Assembly (NCBI GenBank): GCA_021160245.1
Contig: JAGHCW010000063.1
Coordinates: forward strand, 1-12,724
Direction of reading: 5' to 3'
Length of the DNA: 12,724 nt
Source of the DNA: a bacterium
GTDB lineage: Bacteria > B130-G9
Shown here: positions 1-7,574 of the stretch, piece by piece
How the letters are laid out: every line of letters begins with the position of its first letter
Position numbering within the stretch: position 1 is the stretch's first letter
Translations under genes and position numbers: made by a program
Notes under the pieces: generated by a model
What the model saw: the letters and a program-made list of their open reading frames with translations, nothing else
Database searches by the model: none
Told to the model about the DNA's origin: nothing

Positions 1-2
1 CG

Positions 3-1331
3 AACGCGCTGGGCGTCTGCTCTGCGCTCATATTCCCATTCTGCATCGGGCTTCTTTTGACGGCCGGGAAGCGGCAACGCATTCTGCTCTTTTCTTGCGC
101 ATTGCTCTCAACAGTCGTTGTTATCCTTGCCAGATCGAGAGCGGGGGTCTTGGGCATAATGCTCTTTCTCCTTGGATTCGCGCTTTGGCAATGGAGAATG
201 ACGGAGACAGATGAGGCGAGGAAGAGACTCAAATTGCACATTTTATGGGCCTTTGGGGCTCTCTGTCTGCTACTTGTCATCATTCTTGTGGTTCAGGACA
301 TCGCGGGGTTGGCACAGATGCCGCTCATTGGTGACGCGTTGCTGGTTGTGGCCCACCCGAGCGAGGATTCGCTGACCTATGTCCTGAGACATCGATTACA
401 CCAGTGGAGTGAGGCGCTTAGGATGTGCAGGCAATTTCCGCTGACCGGAGTAGGGCTCGGCGCGTACATAATTGAACTACCGAACTTCTACGCTGTGAAC
501 AAAGGGCAGATGTTCATAATCGACACGGCGGGCAACCTATTTCTGCAAGTTGCGTCGGAGCTCGGATTCATGGGGCTGCTGCTATTGCTTTGTTTCGGGA
601 TAGTTGTCTTGGAGAATGTGTTTAACTCCTTTAGAGTCTGCATCCACCGAGCTTATTCCGCGGGTCGAGAGCTTTTAGGTTGCGTCGGCCTCGGTATCCT
701 AGTTGCCTCGTTCCTCTTTCTGTTCGGCGCGCACACGGTCTTCTTCGAATACAACTACCTGATGGCGATTTCCGTTGCCGTGCTACTTGCCTGGAAAACA
801 CACCCCATTGAGGCGCAAGATTCGCATTCGAAAGCCCGCGCTCGTTCGATCATTCACCGAAGCTTCGTTGCAGTCCCCGTCATAATTGTAATGGGCATTT
901 TTCTCGTCCAATCACTCGGGCCTCTCTCGATAGAGCAGAGAAGACAGGATGTTGGTTGGCAGTTTGAATATGGCTTGTATAGAAAGGAACTGTGGGACAA
1001 CAGGTTCCCCTTCTGGTGGACTCAGCAGGAGTCGCAAATGCGAGTTCCGGTTCAAGGGAGCATCCTGGCTTTCTCCGTATTCTGCGCCCATCCCGATGCG
1101 GACGAGAGACCCGTCGTCTGCCGCGTCTCGATAGATGGCCAAATGCGGGGAAGAGCCGAGCTGACGCGAGACCGATGGCGGCGGTTAAAGGTGCCTGTGA
1201 ATGCCCCCATCGGCAGTGAGATAGTATTCAATGTCGCCGTTGACAGGACTTTTTGCCCCTGCGTGGAGGATAATACGGCAGATGATCGTGATCTCGGTGT
1301 CGCCATCGCCAACATCCGTTGGTCAGACTGA
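3..1331 (+). CDS. O-antigen ligase/polymerase family membrane protein, 5'-truncated by window edge
   Basis: The frame is open back to base 3, where hydrophobic codons with an NALG motif precede the first possible start (TTG 57). The gene therefore begins outside the window, and 442 residues are visible. Several transmembrane segments carry Wzy_C/O-antigen ligase hallmarks: SRAG at about residues 45-48, the R-x-R-L-H-Q-W segment at about 129-135 followed by PLTGVGLGAY, and GN-x9-GFMG from 177. The published WaaL signature is H[NSQ]x9Gxx[GTY]; everything fits except that the His is Gly177. Such proteins sit in the inner membrane and join or polymerise lipid-linked glycan on the periplasmic face. 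After the last membrane helix (about 288-304) comes a soluble tail of about 135 residues. It contains an RTFCPC stretch and DDRDLGVAIANI, like the beta-rich domains found at the end of some surface-glycan proteins. Family membership is firm. Ligase versus polymerase cannot be decided. Confidence 0.85.
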   Translation, partial: NALGVCSALIFPFCIGLLLTAGKRQRILLFSCALLSTVVVILARSRAGVLGIMLFLLGFALWQWRMTETDEARKRLKLHILWAFGALCLLLVIILVVQDIAGLAQMPLIGDALLVVAHPSEDSLTYVLRHRLHQWSEALRMCRQFPLTGVGLGAYIIELPNFYAVNKGQMFIIDTAGNLFLQVASELGFMGLLLLLCFGIVVLENVFNSFRVCIHRAYSAGRELLGCVGLGILVASFLFLFGAHTVFFEYNYLMAISVAVLLAWKTHPIEAQDSHSKARARSIIHRSFVAVPVIIVMGIFLVQSLGPLSIEQRRQDVGWQFEYGLYRKELWDNRFPFWWTQQESQMRVPVQGSILAFSVFCAHPDADERPVVCRVSIDGQMRGRAELTRDRWRRLKVPVNAPIGSEIVFNVAVDRTFCPCVEDNTADDRDLGVAIANIRWSD

Positions 1332-1399
1332 TTCAATGCAGCCCCCAAAGAGCGCCGCATCCTGGACAATTGTGATCATTGGGGCTACGTTTGGTGGAA

Positions 1400-1428
1400 T
1401 TGACAGGCCGAGGGCGACCAGCTAATAT
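1400..1428 (+). promoter_or_regulatory. Predicted sigma70-type promoter for the BatD-like/GH57/flippase unit
   Basis: A perfect -35 TTGACA (1400-1405) is followed by a 17-bp spacer and a -10 TAATAT (1423-1428, 4 of 6 matches). Transcription would start near 1435, about 58 nt before the GTG at 1493. That argues against the earlier in-frame starts: TTG 1379 lies upstream of the promoter, and ATG 1442 is too close to the transcript start to have an SD. Just upstream, AGCCCC(C)AA (1340-1348) can pair with TTGGGGCT (1379-1386). A palindrome ACAATTGT lies between these two arms and could be an operator, but this is weak. Confidence 0.6.
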
Positions 1429-1492
1429 CACCTGTACAACGATGATCGGATTCAGGACAGAGCGAAGACGCATCCATATAGAGAGGCTATCT

Positions 1493-2491
1493 GTGGCTAT
1501 TCCCAAGTCGCGTTTTGTAACGCTTATATGTTGCCTAGTGTTGCTCATTGCTTGCTTTGCGCGCGCAGACATATCCGCTCGCGCCTCGGTTGACAAAAAG
1601 AGCGTGAAGCTGGGCGAGCAGTTCGATCTGACATTGCAGATCGTCCATGACAAGGGCTACAAGGCGCATCCACCATCCGCCGGAGAGACGCTTGGCGACT
1701 TCCACGTGGTCAAGAGCACGCGAAAAGAAGCCACACTCCCCGATGGAAGGGAGACAATCACGTATGAATACACTCTGGCCGGATTCAGACTTCACAGAGC
1801 CACAATCGCGTCAATCGAGGTTCCGTTCGAGGACCCGACAGGGCGCTCCGGCCTTCTTGAGACCGAGCCGCTTGGCATCACAATGGCCGGCACGGCGCCG
1901 GAGGAAGCAACGGATATAAAGGACATCAGAGACCTCGTGCCGATAGAGGCTCGGATGGCTCTTTGGCTGAAGATTCTCATCGGGCTGGCCGCCGTTTTAG
2001 TCGCGTTTTTCATCGCGCGATTCTTGATGGCGAAGAGAAAACCAGCGGAGGAGCCTTTGGAGACTATCGAGTTGCCCGCCTCAGAGGTTGCGCTTGCGGC
2101 TATTAAGCGACTTGTCGAGAGCGATCTTTTGTTTGAGGGTAAGCACAAGGAGTTTTACTTTGCTCTGTCCGAGATAATGCGCAAGTTCATCACCCGGCGG
2201 CTGAAGTTTCCAGCAGATGATATGACGATGACGGAGATCGAGTATCAGATGAGAGGCAATCCGATTTCGGGGGATTTTGCGCGCACAACTCTTGAGGTTC
2301 TGAGGTTCTCTGACCTGGCCAAGTTCGCAAAGCTTATTCCGAGCGATGATGAGACCGATAAGATCATTGAGAAGTCCCGAAATGCGATAGAGCTGGGCCG
2401 AGAACCGCTGTTTGACAATGATACGGCGACTGTGCCGGATGATTCGGCGTCAGATGGCTCGAGTGCAGGAGGCACAGAGATTGTCGATTGA
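1493..2491 (+). CDS. BatD-like membrane protein (oxygen-tolerance/DUF4381-type architecture)
   Basis: I start the gene at GTG 1493, giving 332 aa. GAGAGG (1481-1486) lies 6 nt upstream and the product then begins with a normal signal peptide. Residues 8-25 are hydrophobic and end in ARA before Asp26. LIAC at 18-21 could also be read as a lipobox. Residues 26-150 form a beta-rich periplasmic region with the conserved opening (SVDKKSVKLGEQF) and a DIKDIRDLVPIE linker. A membrane helix spans about 157-179. The cytoplasmic helical region (about 190-302) has the family pattern KEFYFALSEIMRKFI, then DDMTMTEIE, then SDLAKFAKLIP. The tail is acidic and low in complexity. BatD-like proteins usually sit with moxR, DUF58 and von Willebrand A genes in Bat operons. 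None of those is in the window. The exact role is unknown. The gene shares a transcript with GH57. Confidence 0.75.
   Translation: MAIPKSRFVTLICCLVLLIACFARADISARASVDKKSVKLGEQFDLTLQIVHDKGYKAHPPSAGETLGDFHVVKSTRKEATLPDGRETITYEYTLAGFRLHRATIASIEVPFEDPTGRSGLLETEPLGITMAGTAPEEATDIKDIRDLVPIEARMALWLKILIGLAAVLVAFFIARFLMAKRKPAEEPLETIELPASEVALAAIKRLVESDLLFEGKHKEFYFALSEIMRKFITRRLKFPADDMTMTEIEYQMRGNPISGDFARTTLEVLRFSDLAKFAKLIPSDDETDKIIEKSRNAIELGREPLFDNDTATVPDDSASDGSSAGGTEIVD
2467..2472 (+). promoter_or_regulatory. Shine-Dalgarno site that sets the GH57 start
   Basis: AGGAGG lies inside the end of the BatD-like gene, 8 nt before TTG 2481. It favours that TTG over an upstream in-frame TTG at 2412, which would add 23 basic residues with no family resemblance and overlap the upstream gene by 80 bp. 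Confidence 0.75.
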
Positions 2492-4691
2492 CAAGTTATT
2501 CGTATCATTCTTGTGGCATTTTCATCAACCTTACTATAAGGATTTGCTGGCGGACGAGTATGTGATGCCCTGGGTGCGGCTCCACGCGCTGAAAGACTAT
2601 TATGACATGGGCAGGATACTCGGCAGCGTGGACGGAGCAAGGGCTGTCTTCAATTTCGTCCCATCACTTCTAGCCCAGCTAAATGACTATGCTGGCGGCA
2701 CTGCCAACGACACGTTTCTGCGACTTACGGAGAGAGATGCGGACGGGTTGGGTGACGACGAACGAATGTTCATCATTCAGAGCTTCTTTCATATTAACCA
2801 CAAGATAATTGGCACGTATCCCCGCTATGTGGAGCTTCTAGCGAAGCGAGAGAGCGTCCTCTCTGATGGGAACACCGGGGCTTTTGGCGTCGATGATCTT
2901 CGTGATCTTCAGGTGCTATTCAATCTCGCTTGGAGCGGCAACACGCTCCGCAGTGAAAGCGATATCGTGAAGGAACTCGAGGCAAAGGGACGCGACTTTT
3001 CGGAAGATGAGAAGATGTCGCTACTTGATGCGCAGCAGAGCTTTCTCTCGAGGACAGGCCCTCTCTATTCGAGCCTCGTGAAACGAGGGGCTGTGGAGTT
3101 GAGCACTACTCCATTCTATCATCCCATATTGCCGTTGATTCAGAACGTGAAGAATGCTCGGAAGTGCATGCCAAATGCGCCGCTCCCAGAGAAATGGACC
3201 GGGGCGCCGGATGATGCTGTCAGGCACGCGAAGGACGCAGTCGAACTCTTTAAGTCAGTCTTTGATGTTCCCCTGAGAGGGATGTGGCCAGCTGAGGGTT
3301 CAGTCAGCCAGGACACGTGCTATATATACAAGAATCTGGGCATGAAGTGGATAGCGACCGACGAGATGGTCCTCTTCCGGTCAATGGCAGAAAGCCAGAT
3401 GAAGGACTTGGAGAAGAGGGCAGCCCGGCTCTATTCTCCGTTCTTCGTCGAGATCGATGGTTCACCGCTATCGGTCTTTTTCAGGGACCATTTGCTCTCG
3501 GATTCGATTGGTTTCGTTTACTCATCTTGGGAAGCTGAGGCCGCCGTTGATGACTTCATCTCGAAGCTTAAGGGCATCTTTGACGTTGTGCGCCATGATG
3601 CGGATATGTTCTCAAATGACCTTCCACCGGTTGTATCGGTGATATTGGATGGCGAGAACGCTTGGCAATTCTTCCCCGAGAATGGTGAGCCTTTCTTGCG
3701 AGCGCTTTACTCCATGCTGTCCAAGACGGATTGGATTGAGCCGACAACGTTTGGGGATTATGTCGAGAAGTTCGGGCCGGGCCGCAAGCTCGATAAATTA
3801 GCGTCGGGATCTTGGATTCGAGGCGATTTTGGCGTCTGGATCGGTCATTCGGAGGACAACAAGGCCTGGGACTACGTGGCGGCCGCTCGTGAGGCGCTTG
3901 TGCAGAATCCTCCCAAGGACGAAAAGGAGAATGAGCTTGCCTGGCAGTCCCTCATGGCCGCCGAGGGCAGCGATTGGAATTGGTGGTATGGCGATGATCA
4001 TCAATGCGATAACATCGCGGACTTTGACAGACTCTTCAGGAAACATATCGCAAACGTCTTCTCAATCATCGGCAAGCAGCCGCCCTTTGATTTGAGCATT
4101 CCGATCAAATCTCCGCCCAAGGTCCGGCTGGCTCGGCAGCCCAGACAGTTCTTGCAGCCGGTACTGGACGGCAAAGATACGAGATACTATGAGTGGCTCA
4201 GCGCCGGCATGTTTGACCAGCAATCTGGTGGCCGAGGCGCGATGCACCAGGTAAGCGCTTTGGCAAGGAGGCTCTATTTTGGCTTTGATCCTGAGAACCT
4301 TTATATCAGGATTGACTTCATGGGTTCGGCGGCGGATGTGCTTGCTGCGGCTGGCGAAATGGAGCTGGTTATCGATTTCACCTCCCCATCGCGCATAAGG
4401 CTAGGAATCTTGCCGAAAGGCGAGAGTGGAAGCTCGGCCGCGTCGCTTGCAGTCCTTTCTTACGAAGGGAGCGAATGGCGGCAAGATAAGATGCTCGATT
4501 CTGTGGCAATTGACCAAATCGTCGAGCTGAGTGCGCCTCTTGCGGTCTTGGGCTGCAAACCGGGGGACAGACTCGAGTTTGCGGCGAGGCTTTTGCGAGG
4601 CGGAAGTGTTTTGGAGAGCATCCCAGAGGTCTCCGCCATCGAGACATTAGTGCCGAGCCGCGATTTCGAGGAGGAAGAATGGTGCGTGTAG
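2481..4691 (+). CDS. Glycoside hydrolase family 57 protein (alpha-glucan active)
   Basis: This 736-aa protein starts at TTG 2481 and has no signal peptide, so it should act in the cytoplasm. GH57 motifs appear in order: HFHQP at 13-17, the nucleophile motif MWPAEGSVS with Glu272, WIATDE soon after, and DGENAW with Asp390 as the probable acid/base. SDWNWWYGDDH (497-507) is the conserved Trp-rich motif of the longer GH57 subgroup. From about residue 555 a C-terminal beta domain follows (LDGKDTRYYEW, then GFDPENLYIRIDF), as usual in that subgroup. GH57 enzymes are retaining alpha-amylases, 4-alpha-glucanotransferases or branching-type enzymes acting on starch or glycogen. The exact reaction cannot be told here. 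The gene overlaps its upstream neighbour by 11 bp, so translation is probably coupled. Its presence beside a flippase raises a possible link to surface or storage glucan, which is inference only. Confidence 0.9.
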   Translation: MSIDKLFVSFLWHFHQPYYKDLLADEYVMPWVRLHALKDYYDMGRILGSVDGARAVFNFVPSLLAQLNDYAGGTANDTFLRLTERDADGLGDDERMFIIQSFFHINHKIIGTYPRYVELLAKRESVLSDGNTGAFGVDDLRDLQVLFNLAWSGNTLRSESDIVKELEAKGRDFSEDEKMSLLDAQQSFLSRTGPLYSSLVKRGAVELSTTPFYHPILPLIQNVKNARKCMPNAPLPEKWTGAPDDAVRHAKDAVELFKSVFDVPLRGMWPAEGSVSQDTCYIYKNLGMKWIATDEMVLFRSMAESQMKDLEKRAARLYSPFFVEIDGSPLSVFFRDHLLSDSIGFVYSSWEAEAAVDDFISKLKGIFDVVRHDADMFSNDLPPVVSVILDGENAWQFFPENGEPFLRALYSMLSKTDWIEPTTFGDYVEKFGPGRKLDKLASGSWIRGDFGVWIGHSEDNKAWDYVAAAREALVQNPPKDEKENELAWQSLMAAEGSDWNWWYGDDHQCDNIADFDRLFRKHIANVFSIIGKQPPFDLSIPIKSPPKVRLARQPRQFLQPVLDGKDTRYYEWLSAGMFDQQSGGRGAMHQVSALARRLYFGFDPENLYIRIDFMGSAADVLAAAGEMELVIDFTSPSRIRLGILPKGESGSSAASLAVLSYEGSEWRQDKMLDSVAIDQIVELSAPLAVLGCKPGDRLEFAARLLRGGSVLESIPEVSAIETLVPSRDFEEEEWCV

Positions 4692-4711
4692 CGGGCACTT
4701 CCGGTGTCTGA
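4669..4711 (+). promoter_or_regulatory. Possible SD plus tiny leader ORF overlapping the flippase start
   Basis: AGGAGG (4669-4674) lies 7 nt before GTG 4682 and 4 nt before ATG 4679. Both open a frame of about 10 codons that ends at TGA 4709-4711. This overlaps the flippase start (GTG 4704) in another frame. It could serve translational coupling, be a chance effect of the GAG-GAG-GAA codons at the end of GH57, or reflect a frameshift hiding the true flippase N terminus. Confidence 0.3.
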
Positions 4712-6209
4712 GCGCATAGGCGGAAACTCCGCCCTGATGACGATCATGCAGATATTCGCATTCGCCTCAACTGCGGTGCTGCACATATTTCTTGCTCGAA
4801 AGCTCGGGCCCGCGGAGTACGGCGTTGCTGGCATAATCATCTCCGCGCTGGTTGTTGTCCGCGCTGGCGTTTTTGGGTCGGCGATGATGGGAACCTCGAA
4901 GCTTATTGCCGCGCGACCTGAGTGCGTCACATCTTGCATCGCGATTTCGAAACGGGCTTATGCGGGCATTGCGGCCTTCATTGCTCTGCAGTTCTTCTTT
5001 TTTGCTCCTCAGTTCGCAAGTTATCTGCGGGACCCATCGTTAACCGGCTACATCAGGCTTCTGCCTATCGCTGTAGCGCCGCTGGGCGCTTATGTCTTGC
5101 TGCTCTCGATTTTGACTGGTCTTAAGGATTTTCGCTCAACAATGCTGGTTGGGATACTTTTCCAGATTCTGAAGCTGACGCTTATTGTGGGCATGGTGCT
5201 TATGGGTCTCGGCGTTCCCAGTCTCATCTTCGGCTTTGGACTCGCCAGTCTCCTGGCGTTTCTTATCTTTCGCAAGCGAGCTAAGTTGCCGCGCGGAACC
5301 GAGGCTCTGCCGCTTTTGGACTATCTCAAGACCATGATCGGCGTCTTCATCGCTCTCACCCTTGCCATTGTGCTCCGATACGCCAACTTCTGGAACCTGA
5401 AGAGGATAGTCTCGGACAGCATCGTAGTCGGGCATTATACCGCCGCCAGCCAACTAGCCTTAATTCCCGCCCTGATCTTCAGCGGATTCGTTGTGGCGCT
5501 CTGGCCGGCTGTTTCCGGCGAGTCCGGCGCCTCGGACATCACCGTGGCTCGGGAGCACATTGCCAAATCGTTCAAGTACTTACTACTTGCTCTATTGCCC
5601 TTCACTGCAATTCTGGCGGCCCTGCCGGATTACACGATACTGATGGCCTACGGGAAGCAGTATTTGCCCGCATCGAGAGTGTTGCCCCTGCTTCTTGTCG
5701 CAATCGCGGTATTGGCGACTCAATCACTAATTATGTCAGCGTGCCTCGCTCTCGGCAAGACCTGGCCTATTGTTGCGACCCTTCTGGTTGCTATCGTGGG
5801 CATTGTTTTGATCGGCAACGTTATCATCCCAAGGTATGGCATACTCGGCGCGGCGGCAGCTGAGGTTACAGGATTCTCTCTAAGTGGACTCGTCTTCGGC
5901 GCACTGACGTTCAGGACATTCGGACGGTTCACCTCATTTGCGCAAGGCCTCAAAATCTGCGCCTCATCGGTGCTTCTTTTCATCGTCGTTCATTCGTTTG
6001 CATTTCTTGGTCGCGGTATCGTTCTAGTTGTGCCGATCGCATTTGGGCTCTATCTTCTGACAGTGCGGCTTCTGGGTGTTTTGGATGACAATGAGATTCG
6101 GGAAGGGCTAGCGCTGGCAAGAGTCTTTATTGCAAACGCGAATAAAACTCTTAGAGCGACATTCCGGAGGATGGCAAATTCTCAAAGCCCCGTGGATACT
6201 CGGCGCTGA
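4704..6209 (+). CDS. Polysaccharide flippase, Wzx/MOP superfamily
   Basis: The 501-aa protein is hydrophobic almost throughout, with roughly 12-14 membrane helices, the usual size for Wzx-type flippases. Family features are an LGPAEYGV motif at the end of the first helix (about 34-41), the segment SIVVGHYTAASQLALIP near the middle, and YGKQYLPASRVL before the later helices. These transporters move lipid-linked oligosaccharides from the cytoplasmic to the periplasmic face of the inner membrane. That fits the ligase/polymerase-like gene upstream and the GT9 gene downstream. GTG 4704 begins 12 bp after the GH57 stop, in the same frame, but its own SD is poor. A stronger SD points to a different frame (4679/4682). 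An internal ATG at 4737 would cut into the first helix and is less likely. The C terminus is a short basic cytoplasmic tail. Confidence 0.88.
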   Translation: MSERIGGNSALMTIMQIFAFASTAVLHIFLARKLGPAEYGVAGIIISALVVVRAGVFGSAMMGTSKLIAARPECVTSCIAISKRAYAGIAAFIALQFFFFAPQFASYLRDPSLTGYIRLLPIAVAPLGAYVLLLSILTGLKDFRSTMLVGILFQILKLTLIVGMVLMGLGVPSLIFGFGLASLLAFLIFRKRAKLPRGTEALPLLDYLKTMIGVFIALTLAIVLRYANFWNLKRIVSDSIVVGHYTAASQLALIPALIFSGFVVALWPAVSGESGASDITVAREHIAKSFKYLLLALLPFTAILAALPDYTILMAYGKQYLPASRVLPLLLVAIAVLATQSLIMSACLALGKTWPIVATLLVAIVGIVLIGNVIIPRYGILGAAAAEVTGFSLSGLVFGALTFRTFGRFTSFAQGLKICASSVLLFIVVHSFAFLGRGIVLVVPIAFGLYLLTVRLLGVLDDNEIREGLALARVFIANANKTLRATFRRMANSQSPVDTRR

Positions 6210-6223
6210 AGCATCCCGGCGGC

Positions 6224-6251
6224 TTGACGTGCGCAGGCGTTGACCTATATT
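6224..6251 (+). promoter_or_regulatory. Predicted promoter for the Trm112-like/GT9 pair
   Basis: TTGACG (6224-6229) is separated by 16 bp from TATATT (6246-6251); each box differs from consensus at one position. It lies in the 121-bp gap after the flippase. It would give a leader of about 73 nt before ATG 6331. No terminator is evident between the flippase and this point, so read-through from upstream is also possible. Confidence 0.5.
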
Positions 6252-6330
6252 TGATCTTCACTTGTGATCGCGCATTTAGATAGATGGATGGAAGAGAACT
6301 TAATGCGGAATCGATGGAGGACACATACGC

Positions 6331-6501
6331 ATGGCAATTGATAGTGAACTCCTTGAGATATTGGTTTGCCCGAAATGTAAGGGCGAACTTGAGTATCAGG
6401 AACCGGAGCAGAAGCTAATCTGCAACAGCTGCAAGTTGGCCTATAGAATAGAGGATGACATTCCAGTGATGCTGATCGACGAGGCAGAGCCAATTGAATG
6501 A
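6331..6501 (+). CDS. Trm112-like zinc-ribbon protein (YcaR/UPF0434 type)
   Basis: This is a 56-aa protein. It opens with [16 protein letters not shown], the classic Trm112/YcaR beginning. It has two Cys pairs, C13-x2-C16 and C31-x2-C34, as expected for one structural zinc site, and then IPVMLIDEA, the typical end of the family. GGAGG (6316-6320) precedes ATG 6331 by 10 nt. In eukaryotes and archaea Trm112 activates methyltransferases. The bacterial short forms have no settled role. In E. coli the homologue ycaR lies between the LPS genes lpxK and kdsB, and here the partner is also an LPS-type gene. The stop codon overlaps the next start as ATGA, so the two are probably made together. Confidence 0.9.
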   Translation: MAIDSELLEILVCPKCKGELEYQEPEQKLICNSCKLAYRIEDDIPVMLIDEAEPIE

Positions 6502-7574
6502 AGAGAGCGAGTCGACTCCGTCTAAGCGAGATTAGAAGCGCTCTCTTCATAAGAATTAAATCGCTTGGCGATACGGTCCTTTTCACGCCGGCCATATACA
6601 ACTTCAAACGAGCTTGTCCGCACGCTCGCCTTTCAGTCCTGGTGGATGAGCCATCGGCGACGGCTATTGCCGGCAATCCCGATGTTGACGAGATAATAAT
6701 CTCGCCCAGTGGTTCTAGACCAATGGCTACCGCCAGGTTCGTGTTCAAGCTACTTCTCACGAGGTTTGACCTCGCCATCGATTTCCACGGGGGGCCACGA
6801 GGGAATATGGCGACTTTTTTCTCGGATGCGAAGTGCCGTGTAGGATGGCGCGATAGACCCCTTTCGTTCTGCTATTACAACATCCGAGTGCCAATGGCGA
6901 GAGAGGTGCTGAAGACCGACACAAAGCTGCACACGGTGGCGAAGAATCTCGCGCTGATTGTGCCGCTGGGGGTACCTGTAGTATCCACCCAAACGAGAGT
7001 GTTTATCGATCCAAGCGCGTCTCAATCGCTGGACAAAAAGCTCCGGCACTTGGCCCAAAACGTCGGCAAGCCGCTCTTGCTCGTCCATGTCGGCGCAACA
7101 AAGAGCAGGAAGGAATATCCGCCTGAACGCCTCGCCAACGTGCTGGCCTCCTGCCTCAGCGACACTCCTTGGCAGCCTGTTCTTGTCGGGGGAAAGGAGG
7201 ACTTGCCGAGATGCGAAGCGGTCTGCCAGAGCCTTCCCGAGGATGCGAGGCGCGACGTTATCTCGCTTGTTGGGAAGCTCTCTCTCCTTGAGGTCAAGTC
7301 GCTGTGCGATAAGGCAGATGCGTTTCTTGGCCCCGACAGCGGCTTAATGCACCTTGCCGACGCGCTTGGAACGCCCTGCGTCGTGCTTCTTGGGAAGACT
7401 GACCTTAGGCTGTGGCACCCGTGGCAATCGCCTCATATAATTTTGAGGCCGTGCCCGCACTTGACGTGCAGTCCGTCTTGCCCGCACTACACGCCCAGAG
7501 AGGGCTGCATTGGCCTAACGACAGAGGAGCAGGTGCTTTGCGCTCTATCAGACATCGAGGATTTGGCCCTGTAA
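6498..7574 (+). CDS. Glycosyltransferase family 9 (ADP-heptose:LPS heptosyltransferase-like)
   Basis: This 358-aa protein has no signal peptide and matches GT9 throughout. The N-terminal Rossmann domain has [17 protein letters not shown] (16-32), where Asp25 corresponds to the catalytic Asp of WaaC-type enzymes. NPDVDEII follows. The C-terminal nucleotide-sugar domain has [19 protein letters not shown] and the hallmark [16 protein letters not shown] starting at Gly278. Near the end there is a Cys-rich stretch (CPHLTC, then SC and GC), common in this family. Enzymes of this family add heptose or related sugars to the LPS inner core on the cytoplasmic face of the membrane. The true donor is unknown here. 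Translation is likely coupled to the Trm112-like gene through ATGA. The TAA stop at 7572-7574 is followed by a gap of 271 bp. Confidence 0.9.
   Translation: MKRASRLRLSEIRSALFIRIKSLGDTVLFTPAIYNFKRACPHARLSVLVDEPSATAIAGNPDVDEIIISPSGSRPMATARFVFKLLLTRFDLAIDFHGGPRGNMATFFSDAKCRVGWRDRPLSFCYYNIRVPMAREVLKTDTKLHTVAKNLALIVPLGVPVVSTQTRVFIDPSASQSLDKKLRHLAQNVGKPLLLVHVGATKSRKEYPPERLANVLASCLSDTPWQPVLVGGKEDLPRCEAVCQSLPEDARRDVISLVGKLSLLEVKSLCDKADAFLGPDSGLMHLADALGTPCVVLLGKTDLRLWHPWQSPHIILRPCPHLTCSPSCPHYTPREGCIGLTTEEQVLCALSDIEDLAL

Noticed and set aside
1340-1386. Inverted repeat AGCCCC(C)AA / TTGGGGCT after the first gene as a terminator
   Set aside because: The loop is about 30 nt and no T-tract follows. It may be an operator or chance.
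4460-4939. Long open frame of 159 codons on the minus strand
   Set aside because: It lies opposite the end of GH57 and the start of the flippase, both with clear family motifs. Its translation is low in complexity and resembles no family.
6245-6778. Open frame of 177 codons on the minus strand
   Set aside because: It runs antisense to the Trm112-like gene and the start of GT9, which are well supported. No recognisable domain or SD was seen.
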